Both the position numbers and the translations under genes were made by a program. Of a stretch of DNA of 64,000 nucleotides, positions 39,306-49,586 are shown piece after piece; the stretch's first letter is position 1; each line of letters begins with the position of its first letter. The DNA comes from Rhizobium sp. G21 (lineage in GTDB: Bacteria; Pseudomonadota; Alphaproteobacteria; Rhizobiales; Rhizobiaceae), in NCBI RefSeq assembly GCF_014158035.1, contig NZ_JACFXW010000001.1, positions 3,574,001-3,638,000 of the forward strand, read 5' to 3'. The notes beneath the pieces were generated by a model. It was given only the letters and a program-made list of their open reading frames with translations. It was not told the origin of the DNA and did not search any database.

Positions 39306-39619
39306 TCAGGGGAGGGAGAGATCCTGGAAATCCCTGATGTTGCGGGTGACGATCGTGCAATCATGCGCGATGGCGGTGGCGGCGATCATCGCGTCGCGAT
39401 AAGGGCGGGTGCGGGGATGCATGAGGTGGGCGAAGATCTTGGCCGACCTGTGATCCAAGGCCAGGATGCGCGTGTCGAAGAACGGTAGAATATCGTGATA
39501 GCCGAGATGCAAAGTTCAGCGGCATCGACCGAGTCTATGAACTCAACGACGCGCTGGTCAGCCTTGTTGATTTTGATCTTTCGAAGCTCGGACAGCACAT
39601 TGGTGTCGAGCAAGAACAT
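39306..39619 (-). pseudogene. vapC: VapC-type PIN toxin with internal deletion
   Basis: The N-terminal third (MFLLDTNVLSELRKIKINKA, with catalytic Asp in LDTN) and the C-terminal half (DTRILALDHRSAKIFAHLMH, DAMIAATAIAH, VTRNIRDF) of a FitB/VapC ribonuclease are present. They are joined out of frame near 39495. About 35 residues, including the helix that normally carries the LLELE acidic residue, are missing, so this is more than a one-base miscall. The start overlaps the antitoxin stop as TGATG. The toxin is probably inactive. Confidence 0.75.
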
Positions 39620-39870
39620 CAATCGAATTCCGCCGGACGGAGAATGCTGTCATCCAATATGACCGGTTCGAAATCCTCGACAGCGCCGCCATGTCTGGAA
39701 AGCCGTTCCGAATTTTTGAGGCAGCGTTTCAAAAGAAGTTCGTATTCTTCTGGAGAAATCCACACACCGGCCTGCTTTCCTTCGTCGAACACGAAGACCG
39801 GCCCTTCGGAGGCCAGTTCGCGCGCTTTCTTTAAATCCCGTGTAAACTCGCGTGCGGACATCACCGTCAT
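39619..39870 (-). CDS. Phd/YefM-family antitoxin
   Basis: An 83-aa antitoxin of the Phd/YefM type. The N-terminal DNA-binding half is MSAREFTRDLKKARELASEG, followed by VFVFDEGKQAGVWISPEEYE and an acidic C-terminal tail that would wrap the toxin. The toxin gene directly downstream, coupled by a TGATG overlap, has lost its middle. The antitoxin itself appears complete. Confidence 0.85.
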   Translation of the reverse strand: MTVMSAREFTRDLKKARELASEGPVFVFDEGKQAGVWISPEEYELLLKRCLKNSERLSRHGGAVEDFEPVILDDSILRPAEFD

Positions 39871-39964
39871 GACAGCCTCCCATAAGCAGACAATCTATCA
39901 GGCTCCGAGCCTCTCGCAAAGTCCTTCAGGCTTTTGCGGTGTCACTCGATCATATGTCTAGGCG

Positions 39965-41455
39965 TCACCCCTCCAGCGTCTTCTTCACCGCCTTGTTCCA
40001 GCCCTCGACCTTGGCCTTGCGGGTCTCGTCGTCCATCTTGGGTGTGAATTGACGGTCGAGCGCCCAGGAGGAGGAGAAGCCGGCCATGTCGGGCCAGACG
40101 CCGGCGCGGGAGCCGGCGAGCCAGGCGGCGCCGAGCGCGGTGGTCTCCAGGATCTGCGGCCGGTCGACGGGCGCGTCGAGAATGTCGGCGAGCGCCTGCA
40201 TGGTCCAGTCTGAGGCGACCATGCCGCCGTCGACGCGGAGAACCGTGTCCTTGTCGTCCGCCTGCCAGTCCTTGTGCATGGCGTCGAGCAGATCGAGCGT
40301 CTGGTAGCAGACGCTTTCGAGCGCGGCGCGGGCGAATTCGGCCGGGCCGGAGTTGCGCGTCAGGCCATAGATCGCGCCGCGCGCTTCGGCGTCCCACCAG
40401 GGCGCGCCGAGCCCTGTAAAGGCGGGCACCAGATAGACTTGTTGGTTCGGGTCGGCGCTTTCGGCGAGTTCGGCAGTCTCGCCGGCGGATTTGATGATCT
40501 TCAACCCGTCGCGCAGCCATTGCACGGCGGCGCCGGCGATGAAGATCGACCCTTCCAGCGCATAGGTGGTCTTGCCGTCCAGGCGATAGGCGATGGTCGT
40601 CAGAAGACGGTTCTTCGACGGCACGCGGTCGGCGCCGGTGTTGAGCAGCGCGAAGCAGCCGGTGCCATAGGTGGATTTCAGCATGCCCGGCTTGAAGCAG
40701 GCCTGGCCGATGGTCGCCGCCTGCTGGTCTCCGGCAACGCCGAGGATGGGGATTTCAGCGCCAAAGAGATCCGGCGTCGTCACGCCGAAGTCGCTGGCGC
40801 AATCGCGGACTTCCGGCAGCATGACAGAGGGAATGTCGAGCAGGCCGAGCAACTCCTCATCCCAGGCATTCTCGGCGATGTTGTAGATCAGCGTGCGCGA
40901 GGCGTTGGTGGCGTCGGTCAGGAAGCTCTTGCCGCCGGTCAGCCGCCAGAGCAGGAAGGCGTCGACGGTGCCGAAGCAGAGCTCGCCCTTTTTCGCCCGC
41001 TCGCGCGCGCCCTCGACATGGCCGAGCAGCCAGGAGAGTTTGGTGCCGGAGAAATAGGGGTCGAGCAGCAGGCCCGTCTTCTCGGTGAACAGCGGCTCAT
41101 GACCAGCGGCCTTCAGGTCTTCGCAGAATTTCGCGGTGCGGCGGTCCTGCCAGACGATGGCGTTGTGGATCGCCTTGCCGGTGGCGCGATCCCAGACGAC
41201 GACCGTCTCGCGCTGATTGGTGATGCCGATCGCCGAGATGTCGGAGGCCTTGAGACCGCCCTCCGTAAGCGCCGTGCGCACCGACCAAAGCGTCGATTCC
41301 CAGATCTCTTCGGGATCATGCTCGACCCAGCCGGATTGCGGGAAGATCTGGGTGAATTCCTTCTGGCCGCGCGCCACGGCCTTCATCTCGCCATTGAAGA
41401 CGATGGCCCGGCTGGACGTGGTGCCCTGGTCGATCGCCAGAATGTAACCGCTCAT
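39965..41455 (-). CDS. glpK: Glycerol kinase
   Basis: Phosphorylates glycerol to sn-glycerol 3-phosphate, trapping it for glycolysis or lipid synthesis. It has 496 aa, with the phosphate-binding [14 protein letters not shown] at the N terminus, [36 protein letters not shown] with KSTYGTGCF, and the C-terminal [15 protein letters not shown] motif. ATG 41455 follows GGAGGATCCA. No glycerol facilitator or glpR/glpD gene is adjacent. It is divergent from xdhA with 194 bases between. Confidence 0.96.
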   Translation of the reverse strand: MSGYILAIDQGTTSSRAIVFNGEMKAVARGQKEFTQIFPQSGWVEHDPEEIWESTLWSVRTALTEGGLKASDISAIGITNQRETVVVWDRATGKAIHNAIVWQDRRTAKFCEDLKAAGHEPLFTEKTGLLLDPYFSGTKLSWLLGHVEGARERAKKGELCFGTVDAFLLWRLTGGKSFLTDATNASRTLIYNIAENAWDEELLGLLDIPSVMLPEVRDCASDFGVTTPDLFGAEIPILGVAGDQQAATIGQACFKPGMLKSTYGTGCFALLNTGADRVPSKNRLLTTIAYRLDGKTTYALEGSIFIAGAAVQWLRDGLKIIKSAGETAELAESADPNQQVYLVPAFTGLGAPWWDAEARGAIYGLTRNSGPAEFARAALESVCYQTLDLLDAMHKDWQADDKDTVLRVDGGMVASDWTMQALADILDAPVDRPQILETTALGAAWLAGSRAGVWPDMAGFSSSWALDRQFTPKMDDETRKAKVEGWNKAVKKTLEG

Positions 41456-41649
41456 TGGATCCTCCCATCCTTTTTCCAATTTTCAATCTGAACTCAAAAC
41501 GAAAGTCAAAGGAAAACAAACGCGCCTTCCACATCTGCGCGCTCGCGAGAGTTTGACCAAAAGGTAAACACGGGCAAAATTGACTCTTGCGCTTTTGTGC
41601 ATCTGCGCACAGGCTGCTGCGTTAAGATCAAATCGCGACTGGCGGCATC

Positions 41650-43127
41650 ATGATTTCACGCACCACAATCCGCTTTCTTTTGAATGGCGACATGGTCGAA
41701 CTCGGGGGATCTCGCCCCGTTTGACGCTTCTCGACTGGCTGAGGCTCGATCGGCGGCTGACCGGCAGCAAGGAAGGCTGCGCCGAAGGAGACTGCGGCGC
41801 CTGTACGGTGCTGGTCGGGCGGCTGTGGCAAGGACGCCTGGTGTATGAGAGCGTCAACGCCTGCATCCGCTTCATGGGATCGCTCGATGCGACGCATGTT
41901 GTAACGGTCGAACATCTCAAGAGCCCCGAAGGCATGCTCAATCCGATCCAGCAGGCGCTGGTCGATTGTCACGGCTCGCAATGCGGCTTCTGTACGCCTG
42001 GTTTCGTGATGTCGCTCTATGGCCTGTGGCTGTCCGAGGACAATCCGTCCCGCGCCCGCATCGAGCAGGCGCTGCAAGGCAATCTCTGTCGCTGCACAGG
42101 CTATGAGCCGATCGTGAATGCGGCGGAGCAGGCGGCCCGTCTCAGGCCCTCCGACGTCTTCGATCCGATCGAGGCGACGCGCCACCGGGTGACGAAGGAA
42201 CTCGCCGCGATCAAGGCGCTGGGTTCGGTCGAGGTGATCAAGGGCGACGACGCCTTCTTCATTCCCTCGACGACGGCTGAACTCGCCGATTATCTCGCCC
42301 GGCATCCGCACGCCACCATCGTCGCCGGCTCCACCGATGTCGGCCTCTGGGTGACCAAGCAGATGCGGCCGATCAATCCGGTGGTGTTCATCGGCGGGCT
42401 CGACGCGCTCCAGACCATCGAGCGCAAGGATGGCGTCACGCGCATCGGCGCCGGCGTCACCTACTCGCAGGCGCTGAGCGCGCTGTCGGCCTCGCATCCG
42501 GCCTTCGGCAAGCTTTTGCCGCGCATCGGCGGCGAACAGGTGCGCAACATGGGCACGATCGGCGGCAATATCGCCAATGGCTCGCCGATCGGCGATACGC
42601 CGCCGGCGCTGATCGCGCTCGGCGCCAGCGTCACCCTGGCGTCTCGGGAAGGTCCGCGAACGCTGGCGCTCGAAGATTTCTTCATCGACTATGGCAAGCA
42701 GAATCGCCAGCGCCACGAATTCGTCGAGAGCGTCAGCGTTCCCGACCTTCCTGAAAATGCCCATTTCTCGGTCTACAAACTCTCCAAGCGCCGCGACGAG
42801 GACATCACCGCCGTGCTGGGCGCGTTTCTTCTGCGGCTCGACGGCGAAGGCAAGGTCGCCGAGATCAGGCTTGCCTTCGGCGGCATGGCCGGCACGCCCA
42901 AGCGAGCGGCTTCGGTCGAGGCTGCTTTGACCGGGCAGGCGTGGACCGAAGCCAATGTGCTCGCCGCCGCAGCCTCGATGGCAGAGGACTTTTCGGCGCT
43001 CAGCGATTGGCGCGCGAGCGCAGACTATCGCATGACCACGGCGCGAAATCTGTTGACGCGCTTTTATCTGGAAACGCAGGGCGAGGAAGCAGAACTCGTC
43101 CGCCGCGTTGCGGGAGGCTCCCGATGA
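41650..43127 (+). CDS. xdhA: Xanthine dehydrogenase small subunit XdhA (frameshifted)
   Basis: The FAD and iron-sulfur subunit of xanthine dehydrogenase, which oxidises hypoxanthine to xanthine and urate with NAD+. The corrected N terminus is MISRTTIRFLLNGDMVELGG, then the first 2Fe-2S cluster (Cys44, 49, 52 in GCAEGDCGAC), the second cluster (CGFCTPG and NLCRCTGY), the FAD domain (TIVAGSTDVGLW, NMGTIGGNIANGSPIGDTP) and the CO_deh_flav_C domain. One G is missing in the run 41704-41708; repair gives 492 aa. Its stop overlaps the xdhB start as ATGA. Confidence 0.93.
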
Positions 43128-45459
43128 ACAAGATCGACATGACCTTCAAATCCGAGATCTCGGGCTCGATGCATCGGGATCGCCGGCATGACAGCGCGCA
43201 TAAGCATGTCACCGGCGAGGCCGATTATATCGATGACATGCAGGCGCCCGAGGGCACGCTGCATATGGCGGCGGGCCTCACCGATCGCGCCCATGCCGAG
43301 ATCCTGGAAATGGATCTGTCCGAGGTAGAGGCGATGCCGGGCGTCAAGCTCGTGCTGACTCACAAGGATATCCCAGGCCACAACGATATCGGTCCCGGCC
43401 ATACCGGCGACGAGCCGCTGCTGGCCGAAAAGAAAGTCGAATTCCACGGCCAGATGGCGTTTGCCGTGGTGGCCGAGACCCGCGAGATCGCCCGCGCGGC
43501 GGCCCGCAAGGCCCGCTTCACCTATCGCGACCTGCCGCACGCAACCGACATTCTCGACGCCCGCTCCCTCGATTATCCCACCGTGACCAAGCCAATGACG
43601 CTCAAGCGCGGCGACGCGATTTCGAGTCTCGAAAAAGCGCCGCGGCGGCTCAAGGGGCAGATGCGGATCGGCGGACAGGAGCATTTCTATCTCGAAAGTC
43701 ATATCGCGCTCGCCATTCCCGGCGAGGATGACGAGATGACCATCTGGTCCTCCACCCAGCATCCCTCGGAAGTACAGCATATGGTGGCGACCATCCTGCA
43801 TGTGCCCAATCACGCCATCACCGTGATGACCCGGCGCATGGGCGGCGGCTTCGGCGGCAAGGAGACGCAGGGCAACCAGTTCGCCGCGCTCGCGGCCATC
43901 GCCGCCCGCAAGCTGAAGCGCGCCGTGAAATTCCGTCCCGACCGCGACGAAGACATGACCATGACCGGCAAGCGGCATGACTTCCTCGTCGAGTATGAAA
44001 CCGGCTTCGACGACGACGGCAACATTCTCGCGGTGAAGGCCAATTACGCCGCCCGCTGCGGTTTCGCCGCCGACCTTTCGGGACCGGTGACGGACCGCGC
44101 GCTGTTTCACGCCGACAACGCCTATTTCTATCCCGACGTGCTGCTGACCTCGGAGCCGATCAAGACCAACACGGTCTCCAACACCGCCTTTCGCGGTTTC
44201 GGTGGACCGCAGGGGCTCGTCGGCGCCGAAAGGATCATCGAGGAAGTGGCCTATGCGCTCGGCAAGGACCCGCTCGAGATCCGCAAGAAGAATTTCTACG
44301 CGATCGAGGGCGACGAGCGCTGCCTGACGCCCTATCACCAGAAGGTCGAGGACAATGTCATCCACCGGATCGTGGATGAGCTGGAAACCAGCGCCGATTA
44401 TCAGGAGCGCCGCGCCGCGATCGTCGACTTCAACAAGACCTCACGGGTCATCCGCAAGGGCATCGCGCTGACGCCGGTGAAATTCGGTATCTCCTTCACC
44501 TTCACGCCCTATAATCAGGCGGGCGCGCTGGTGCATATCTATCAGGACGGCTCCATCCATCTCAATCACGGCGGCACGGAAATGGGGCAGGGCCTCTACA
44601 CCAAGGTCGCCCAGGTGATCGCCGACGAATTCCAGATCGATATCGAGCGCGTCAAGATCACCGCCACCACCACCGGCAAAGTGCCGAACACCTCGGCGAC
44701 GGCGGCATCCTCCGGCTCGGATCTCAACGGCATGGCGGCCTATGACGCGGCGCGCCAGCTGAAAGACCGGCTCTATTCCTTCGCGGCGGAAAAATGGGGC
44801 GTGCCGGCGGCGTCGGTCGAGTTTCTGCCCAACCGCGTGCGGGTCGGCGACGAGGAAATCCGTTCCCGACTTTCATCAAGCAGGCCTATATGGCGCGGGT
44901 CCATCTGTCGGCGGCGGGGTTCTATAAGACGCCGAACATCCATTGGGATCGCGCCAAGGGCATGGGCCGGCCGTTCTTCTACTACGCCTATGGCGCGTCC
45001 TGCTCAGAAGTCTCGATCGACACGCTGACCGGCGAATACATCATCGACCGCACCGATATTCTTCACGATGTCGGCAAGTCGCTGAACCCGGCCATCGACA
45101 AGGGCCAGGTCGAAGGCGCTTTCGTGCAGGGCATGGGCTGGCTGACCACCGAGGAATTGTGGTGGGACGGCAAGGGACGCCTCAGGACGCATGCGCCGTC
45201 GACCTACAAGATCCCGCTCGCCTCCGACCGTCCCGCCATCTTCAATGTCGACCTGGCAGAATGGTCGGAAAACCGCGAAATGACTATTGGCCGCTCCAAG
45301 GCGGTGGGCGAACCGCCCTTCATGCTGGGCGTCTCCGTGCTGGAAGCGCTGTCGATGGCGGTGGCCTCGGTCGGCGGCTACAGGCGCTGCCCGCAGCTCG
45401 ATGCGCCGGCGACGCCGGAGCGCGTGCTGATGGCGGTGGAGCGGATGCGGAAGGCCTGA
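43124..45459 (+). CDS. xdhB: Xanthine dehydrogenase molybdopterin-binding subunit XdhB (frameshifted)
   Basis: The molybdenum cofactor subunit, 778 aa after repair. Key stretches are GGQEHFYLESHIALAIPGED, QHPSEVQHMVA, RRMGGGFGGKETQ, the active-site FRGFGGPQG, HGGTEMGQGLYTKVAQ, and near the C terminus GKSLNPAIDKGQVEGAFVQG with the catalytic Glu region KAVGEPPFML. The frame is lost at 44860-44861, where CC should be CCC (GDEEIPFPTFIKQAY). It is translationally coupled to xdhA, and xdhC follows after six bases. Confidence 0.95.
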
Positions 45460-45465
45460 CCATCA

Positions 45466-46272
45466 ATGCCTGACGCCCATCTACCCGCCGGCGACCTCTA
45501 TTTTATCGAGGTCGTCTCCGCCAAGGGCTCGACGCCGCGCGATGCGGGGGCCTTCATGCTTGTGGGCGCAGCGTCCATCCACGGCACCGTCGGCGGCGGG
45601 CATCTTGAATTCGATGCCATCGATCTCGCCCGCGCGATGCTGAATGACGGTCGCGCTGAGCAGCGCATGGATTTCACCCTCGGCCCCGACACCGGACAAT
45701 GCTGCGGCGGACGCGTGACGCTGAGACTGCGGCTGCTGGATCAGGCACTGAGGGATGAGATCGAAGCGCGGCTGACGCGCGAGGCCGCCGGCGCGCCGGA
45801 TGTTTATCTGTTCGGCGCCGGTCATGTCGGGCGCGCGCTCGCGCGGGCGCTCGCAGTTTTGCCGTTGCGGCTCACCGTCATCGAAAGCCGACGGGAAGAG
45901 CTCGATCTTCTCGATCCTGGGATCAATAGGCGTCTGCTGGCCATGCCGGAAGAGGCGGTGGCGGCGATCCGGCCGGGCGGGGCGGCGGTCGTTCTCACCC
46001 ATGACCACGCGCTGGATTTCCTGATCGCTTCGGAAGCGTTGTTGCGGGACGATCTCGCCTATGTCGGCATGATCGGCTCCAAGACCAAGCGCGGCGTCTT
46101 CGCCTCCTATCTGCGCGATTCAGGCCATGGTCCCGACCTGATAGACCGTCTGATCCTGCCGATCGGCGGCGAGCGGCTGCGAGACAAGCGGCCGGACGTG
46201 ATTGCGGCGCTGGTTGCTGCGGAACTGCTCGAAACGCTGCTTTCGCCTGATCAATCCAACAAGGGGCAATAG
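45466..46272 (+). CDS. xdhC: Xanthine dehydrogenase accessory protein XdhC
   Basis: Binds and sulfurates the molybdenum cofactor before insertion into XdhB. It has 268 aa, with an N-terminal segment VVSAKGSTPRDAGAFMLVG, GTVGGGHLEFDAI, the cofactor-binding GQCCGGRVTL, then a Rossmann-like half VYLFGAGHVGRALARALA and VVLTHDHALDFLI, and YVGMIGSKTKRGVF. The order xdhA-xdhB-xdhC with overlaps or tiny gaps marks a single operon. The N terminus is somewhat shorter than in many relatives. Confidence 0.95.
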   Translation: MPDAHLPAGDLYFIEVVSAKGSTPRDAGAFMLVGAASIHGTVGGGHLEFDAIDLARAMLNDGRAEQRMDFTLGPDTGQCCGGRVTLRLRLLDQALRDEIEARLTREAAGAPDVYLFGAGHVGRALARALAVLPLRLTVIESRREELDLLDPGINRRLLAMPEEAVAAIRPGGAAVVLTHDHALDFLIASEALLRDDLAYVGMIGSKTKRGVFASYLRDSGHGPDLIDRLILPIGGERLRDKRPDVIAALVAAELLETLLSPDQSNKGQ

Positions 46273-46305
46273 GCTCGGGCAAGTCTCGAACGGCAAAGCT
46301 CGGCA

Positions 46306-46914
46306 ATGGCCATGCAGGAAAACGGAATGAACCATATCGACGCGGTCCGCGCCCAGCGCGACAGATTGGCGCCGCTCGTCGAGGCGGCGCTCGATTTCGC
46401 CAAGCGTCGCGACGCGCCGATGCTGGCCGAAGATCGCGCGCGCGGCGATCAGCTCGTGGCGACCGCCCATCAGGCGTCGTTCAATATCGCCGAACTCTTC
46501 CTGCGCCTGGGCCAGGTCAACGAGGCGGCGGATCTCTTTTCGCAGACATTGAGCCTCGGCGTCGAGGTCGGGCTGCTCAACGCCCGCATCGGCGCGATCC
46601 ATCTCCGCAACCAGAATTATGTCGCCGCGGCCGCGCATTTCGAAAACGCGGCGCGACTGGAGCCCGGCGTGGCCGAACATGCGATCCAGTTGGGCCGCGC
46701 CCTGTTTCGGGCGGGCAAGATCTGGAAGGCGCGCGAAGCGCTCGAGGCGGCGCTGGCTTTGGAGCCGGACAGCGTCGCCGCGCTTACGGAACTGGGCTCG
46801 ATCTGCATAGCCTGCCGCGACGCCCGCCGCGCCGCCGATCTCGGCCAGCGGGCGCTCACCCTCGATCCCGGCAATGCCGAGGCGTTGCGTCTGCTCGATC
46901 TGGTCGAGGCGTGA
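46306..46914 (+). CDS. Tetratricopeptide repeat protein
   Basis: A soluble protein of about 200 aa, built of helical repeats from residue 55 (FNIAELFLRLGQVNEAADLF, IGAIHLRNQNYVAAAAHFEN, LGRALFRAGKIWKAREALEA, ELGSICIACRDARRAADLGQ): four to five TPR units with no enzymatic domain. AGGA lies six bases before the third in-frame ATG (46327), which may be the true start. It follows xdhC by 33 bases, so it may belong to the same transcript, but no role in purine metabolism is known. Confidence 0.8.
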   Translation: MAMQENGMNHIDAVRAQRDRLAPLVEAALDFAKRRDAPMLAEDRARGDQLVATAHQASFNIAELFLRLGQVNEAADLFSQTLSLGVEVGLLNARIGAIHLRNQNYVAAAAHFENAARLEPGVAEHAIQLGRALFRAGKIWKAREALEAALALEPDSVAALTELGSICIACRDARRAADLGQRALTLDPGNAEALRLLDLVEA

Positions 46915-46921
46915 CGTCGCT

Positions 46922-46947
46922 CTTCAGTTCGAAGCGCTGAACTGAAG
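46922..46947. terminator. Hairpin between convergent TPR and DUF1176 genes
   Basis: A 9-bp perfect stem CTTCAGTTC/GAACTGAAG with an eight-base loop, seven bases after the TPR gene stop and 40 bases from the DUF1176 stop. It could end transcription from either side; neither side has a long T tract. Confidence 0.45.
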
Positions 46948-46986
46948 CGGCCAGGACGGGGGGCTCGCTTGCGACGCCGTCGCAAT

Positions 46987-48008
46987 TCACCTTTTCGCGA
47001 TATTCCATGAGCTGGAATTCCAGGGTTTCCCCGGCGCATCCATCAGCCGGAAGACGCGATAGACGCCGCAATCGCCGCCGCCGCTGCCGAGTTCCGTCGA
47101 TATGAACAGGCCCCGCTCCGGCTTCACCTCGGCGCTCATCATCTGGACATTGTTTTCGCCTTCCAGCGCCGGCGGATTGGGCAGGGTCAGCAGCGTCGCC
47201 CAGTCGCCGGGCGGATCCTGGGTAATGGCGAAGACGCTCGATCCCTGATAGGCGCCGAGGAAGCAGGGGACTTCCCAGAGTATGGAGCTTTCCGACAGCT
47301 GATAGCGCTGGCCGGGATAGGCGAGCGTTTCGGGGTCGCTGCATTGGTCGGGCGCGTAAGTGGCGATCTCCTTGCGGACGGCGGCCGGCACGTCCTGGGT
47401 CGAGGCCAGGAGTTTCGGCGCGCCGATCGGAAGTCCATCGGGTCCGGCATAGGCAAGGGCGGCGGGCGCGGCCGGCGTGCTTTCCGCCGGGGGATCTGTT
47501 TGCGATGGCGTCGCGTCGGCGCTCGCCGATCCGGGACAGCCGATCACGCCCTTGGCGCTCGCGACGAAAGGCGGCAGATCCTCCCGAACCACGATGATGC
47601 GGGCTCTGTCGACGGTCACCAGCGATCCTTCTTCCGACGCCTCCATGATGTGCAGGACGACATGGGTAGCGTCATCGTCGCTGGAATACAGGCGATAACC
47701 GAGCCGCGAGGGAAGGTTGATGTCGCCGCGCGCCGTCTCCGTCAGCGCAAGCGGCTCCTTGCCGATTTCGATCCGGGCCTGGGTCGGCTTTCCCTCGCCG
47801 TCATAGGGCATGTAGAGGATATAGGCGTATTGGTCGGCGTCCGGGTTCTTGTTGCGTTGCCAGAAGGCGAGATGGCAGGCGCTCAGGCCCCCTCGATTTC
47901 CTGCTTGCCGAACAGTTTCAGATCGATCGACGGCTCGTCGGCCTGCATAGTTTCAGTCGTGGCCGAAATCATCAGCAACGCGGCGCACGCCCTCGCAAAT
48001 AGCCTCAT
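46987..48008 (-). CDS. Exported DUF1176 protein (frameshifted)
   Basis: A 340-aa exported protein after repair. A signal peptide (MRLFARACAALLMISATTE) is followed by CHLAFWQRNKNPDADQYAYI and, in the second half, APDQCSDPETLAYPGQRYQL, LWEVPCFLGAYQGSSVFAIT and GDCGVYRVFRLMDA, the pattern of the DUF1176 family of periplasmic proteins. The C run at 47888-47892 (G run on the coding strand) is one short; adding a base removes an early stop after KQEIEG. The function is unknown. It is divergent from puuD, with 242 bases between. Confidence 0.82.
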
Positions 48009-48250
48009 TGTTTCCTCACCCCCGAGCATTCCTCAATCCCCACGACAGGACCATTCTCCAATTTCAGGCTATCGTCATAAAGGCGTCGCGACAAGCGACT
48101 TCGCCAAGGCGCGCCCCGGCTCGGCGAACGGGCTCCCGGATGGAGGGAGGGCGCCGGGATCACGCTAATTTCTGTGCGCTGCATCATCGGCCCTTTTCAG
48201 GACCCCCGCTCTTCTGCAAAGTTGCGAGTCGAATAAAAGAGGGGATTGGA

Positions 48251-49486
48251 ATGTACGATTACGCCATGGCCTGGGAATGGTTGGCTTTCGCGGTGCGCTG
48301 GCTGCATGTCGTCGCGGCGATCGCCTGGATCGGCTCGTCTTTCTTCTACATCGCCGTCGATCTCGGACTGGTCAAGCGGCCGGGCCTTCCCGCCGGCGTC
48401 TATGGCGAGGAATGGCAGGTGCATGGCGGCGGCTTCTACCAGATGCAGAAATATCTGGTGGCGCCCAAGGAAATGCCCGAACATCTGACCTGGCACAAAT
48501 GGGAAAGCTATACGACCTGGCTTTCCGGCTTCGCCATGCTGGCGGTTGTCTATTACGGCGGCGCCGATCTCTTCCTCATCGACCGCCATCTTCTCGATGT
48601 GCCCAACTGGGCAGCGATCCTGATCTCGATGGGCTCGCTGTCGATCGGTTGGATTTGTTACGACACGCTCTGCAAGTCGCCGCTCGGCAAGCACACCTGG
48701 TGGCTGATGGCGATCCTGTTCGTGCTGCTGGTGGCCATGGCTTGGGGCTATATGCAGATCTTCACCGGCCGCGCCGCCTTCCTGCATCTCGGCGCCTTCA
48801 CCGCCACGATCATGTCGGCCAATGTGTTCTTCATCATCATCCCCAACCAGAAGATCGTGGTGGCCGATCTCAAGGCCGGCCGCGCCGCCGATCCGAAATA
48901 TGGCGTGATCGCCAAGCAGCGCTCGCTGCACAACAATTACCTGACGCTGCCGGTGATCTTCTTCATGCTGTCGAACCACTATCCGCTGGCGTTCGCCACG
49001 CAATATAGCTGGATCATCGCCGGCCTCGTCTTCCTGATGGGCGTGTCGATCCGTCACTGGTTCAACACCGTGCATGCCCGCAAGGGGCATCCGCACTGGA
49101 CCTGGCTGGTCACGATCCTGCTCTTCGTGCTGATCATGTGGCTGTCGACCGTTCCCAAGGTCCTGACGGGGGAGGAGGACGCCAAGCTGTCGCCGATGTT
49201 CGAGAAGTTTCGCAACGACGCGCATTTCGCCCAGGTGGTCGAGACCGTGTCGTCGCGCTGTTCGATGTGCCATGCCGCCGAGCCGGTCTGGGACGGCGTG
49301 GTGTTTCCGCCCAAGCAGGTGATGCTGGACACGGACAACCGCATCGCCATGCATGCCCGCGAGATCTATCTGCAGGCCGGCCGCAGCCACGCCATGCCGC
49401 CGGGAAATGTGACCGAAATCTCGCCCGAAGAGCGCAAGCTCCTGACCGCCTGGTATGAAAGCGCTCTGGCGGCGAAGACGAACTGA
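48251..49486 (+). CDS. puuD: Urate hydroxylase PuuD, membrane-bound with cytochrome c domain
   Basis: Oxidises urate to 5-hydroxyisourate in the inner membrane, passing electrons to a fused cytochrome c instead of making H2O2. It has 411 aa. Eight or so membrane helices (MAWEWLAFAVRWLHVVAAIA, then WIGSSFFYIAVDLGL) make up the urate-oxidase domain, and a periplasmic C-terminal cytochrome domain has CSMCH (Cys337, Cys340, His341) with a distal Met in SHAMPPGN. GAGGGGA lies six bases before the ATG. It continues the purine pathway from XdhABC; HIU hydrolase and OHCU decarboxylase genes are not in the window. Confidence 0.95.
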   Translation: MYDYAMAWEWLAFAVRWLHVVAAIAWIGSSFFYIAVDLGLVKRPGLPAGVYGEEWQVHGGGFYQMQKYLVAPKEMPEHLTWHKWESYTTWLSGFAMLAVVYYGGADLFLIDRHLLDVPNWAAILISMGSLSIGWICYDTLCKSPLGKHTWWLMAILFVLLVAMAWGYMQIFTGRAAFLHLGAFTATIMSANVFFIIIPNQKIVVADLKAGRAADPKYGVIAKQRSLHNNYLTLPVIFFMLSNHYPLAFATQYSWIIAGLVFLMGVSIRHWFNTVHARKGHPHWTWLVTILLFVLIMWLSTVPKVLTGEEDAKLSPMFEKFRNDAHFAQVVETVSSRCSMCHAAEPVWDGVVFPPKQVMLDTDNRIAMHAREIYLQAGRSHAMPPGNVTEISPEERKLLTAWYESALAAKTN

Positions 49487-49586
49487 CCGTCTTCGTCGAA
49501 CAGGTCCGCGCCAGCTTGCGGCTTTAGCTCTCGGTCTTCTCTGTTCCGCGCGCTCCGCCGATGATTGACAGGAAAGCGACCTCGCC

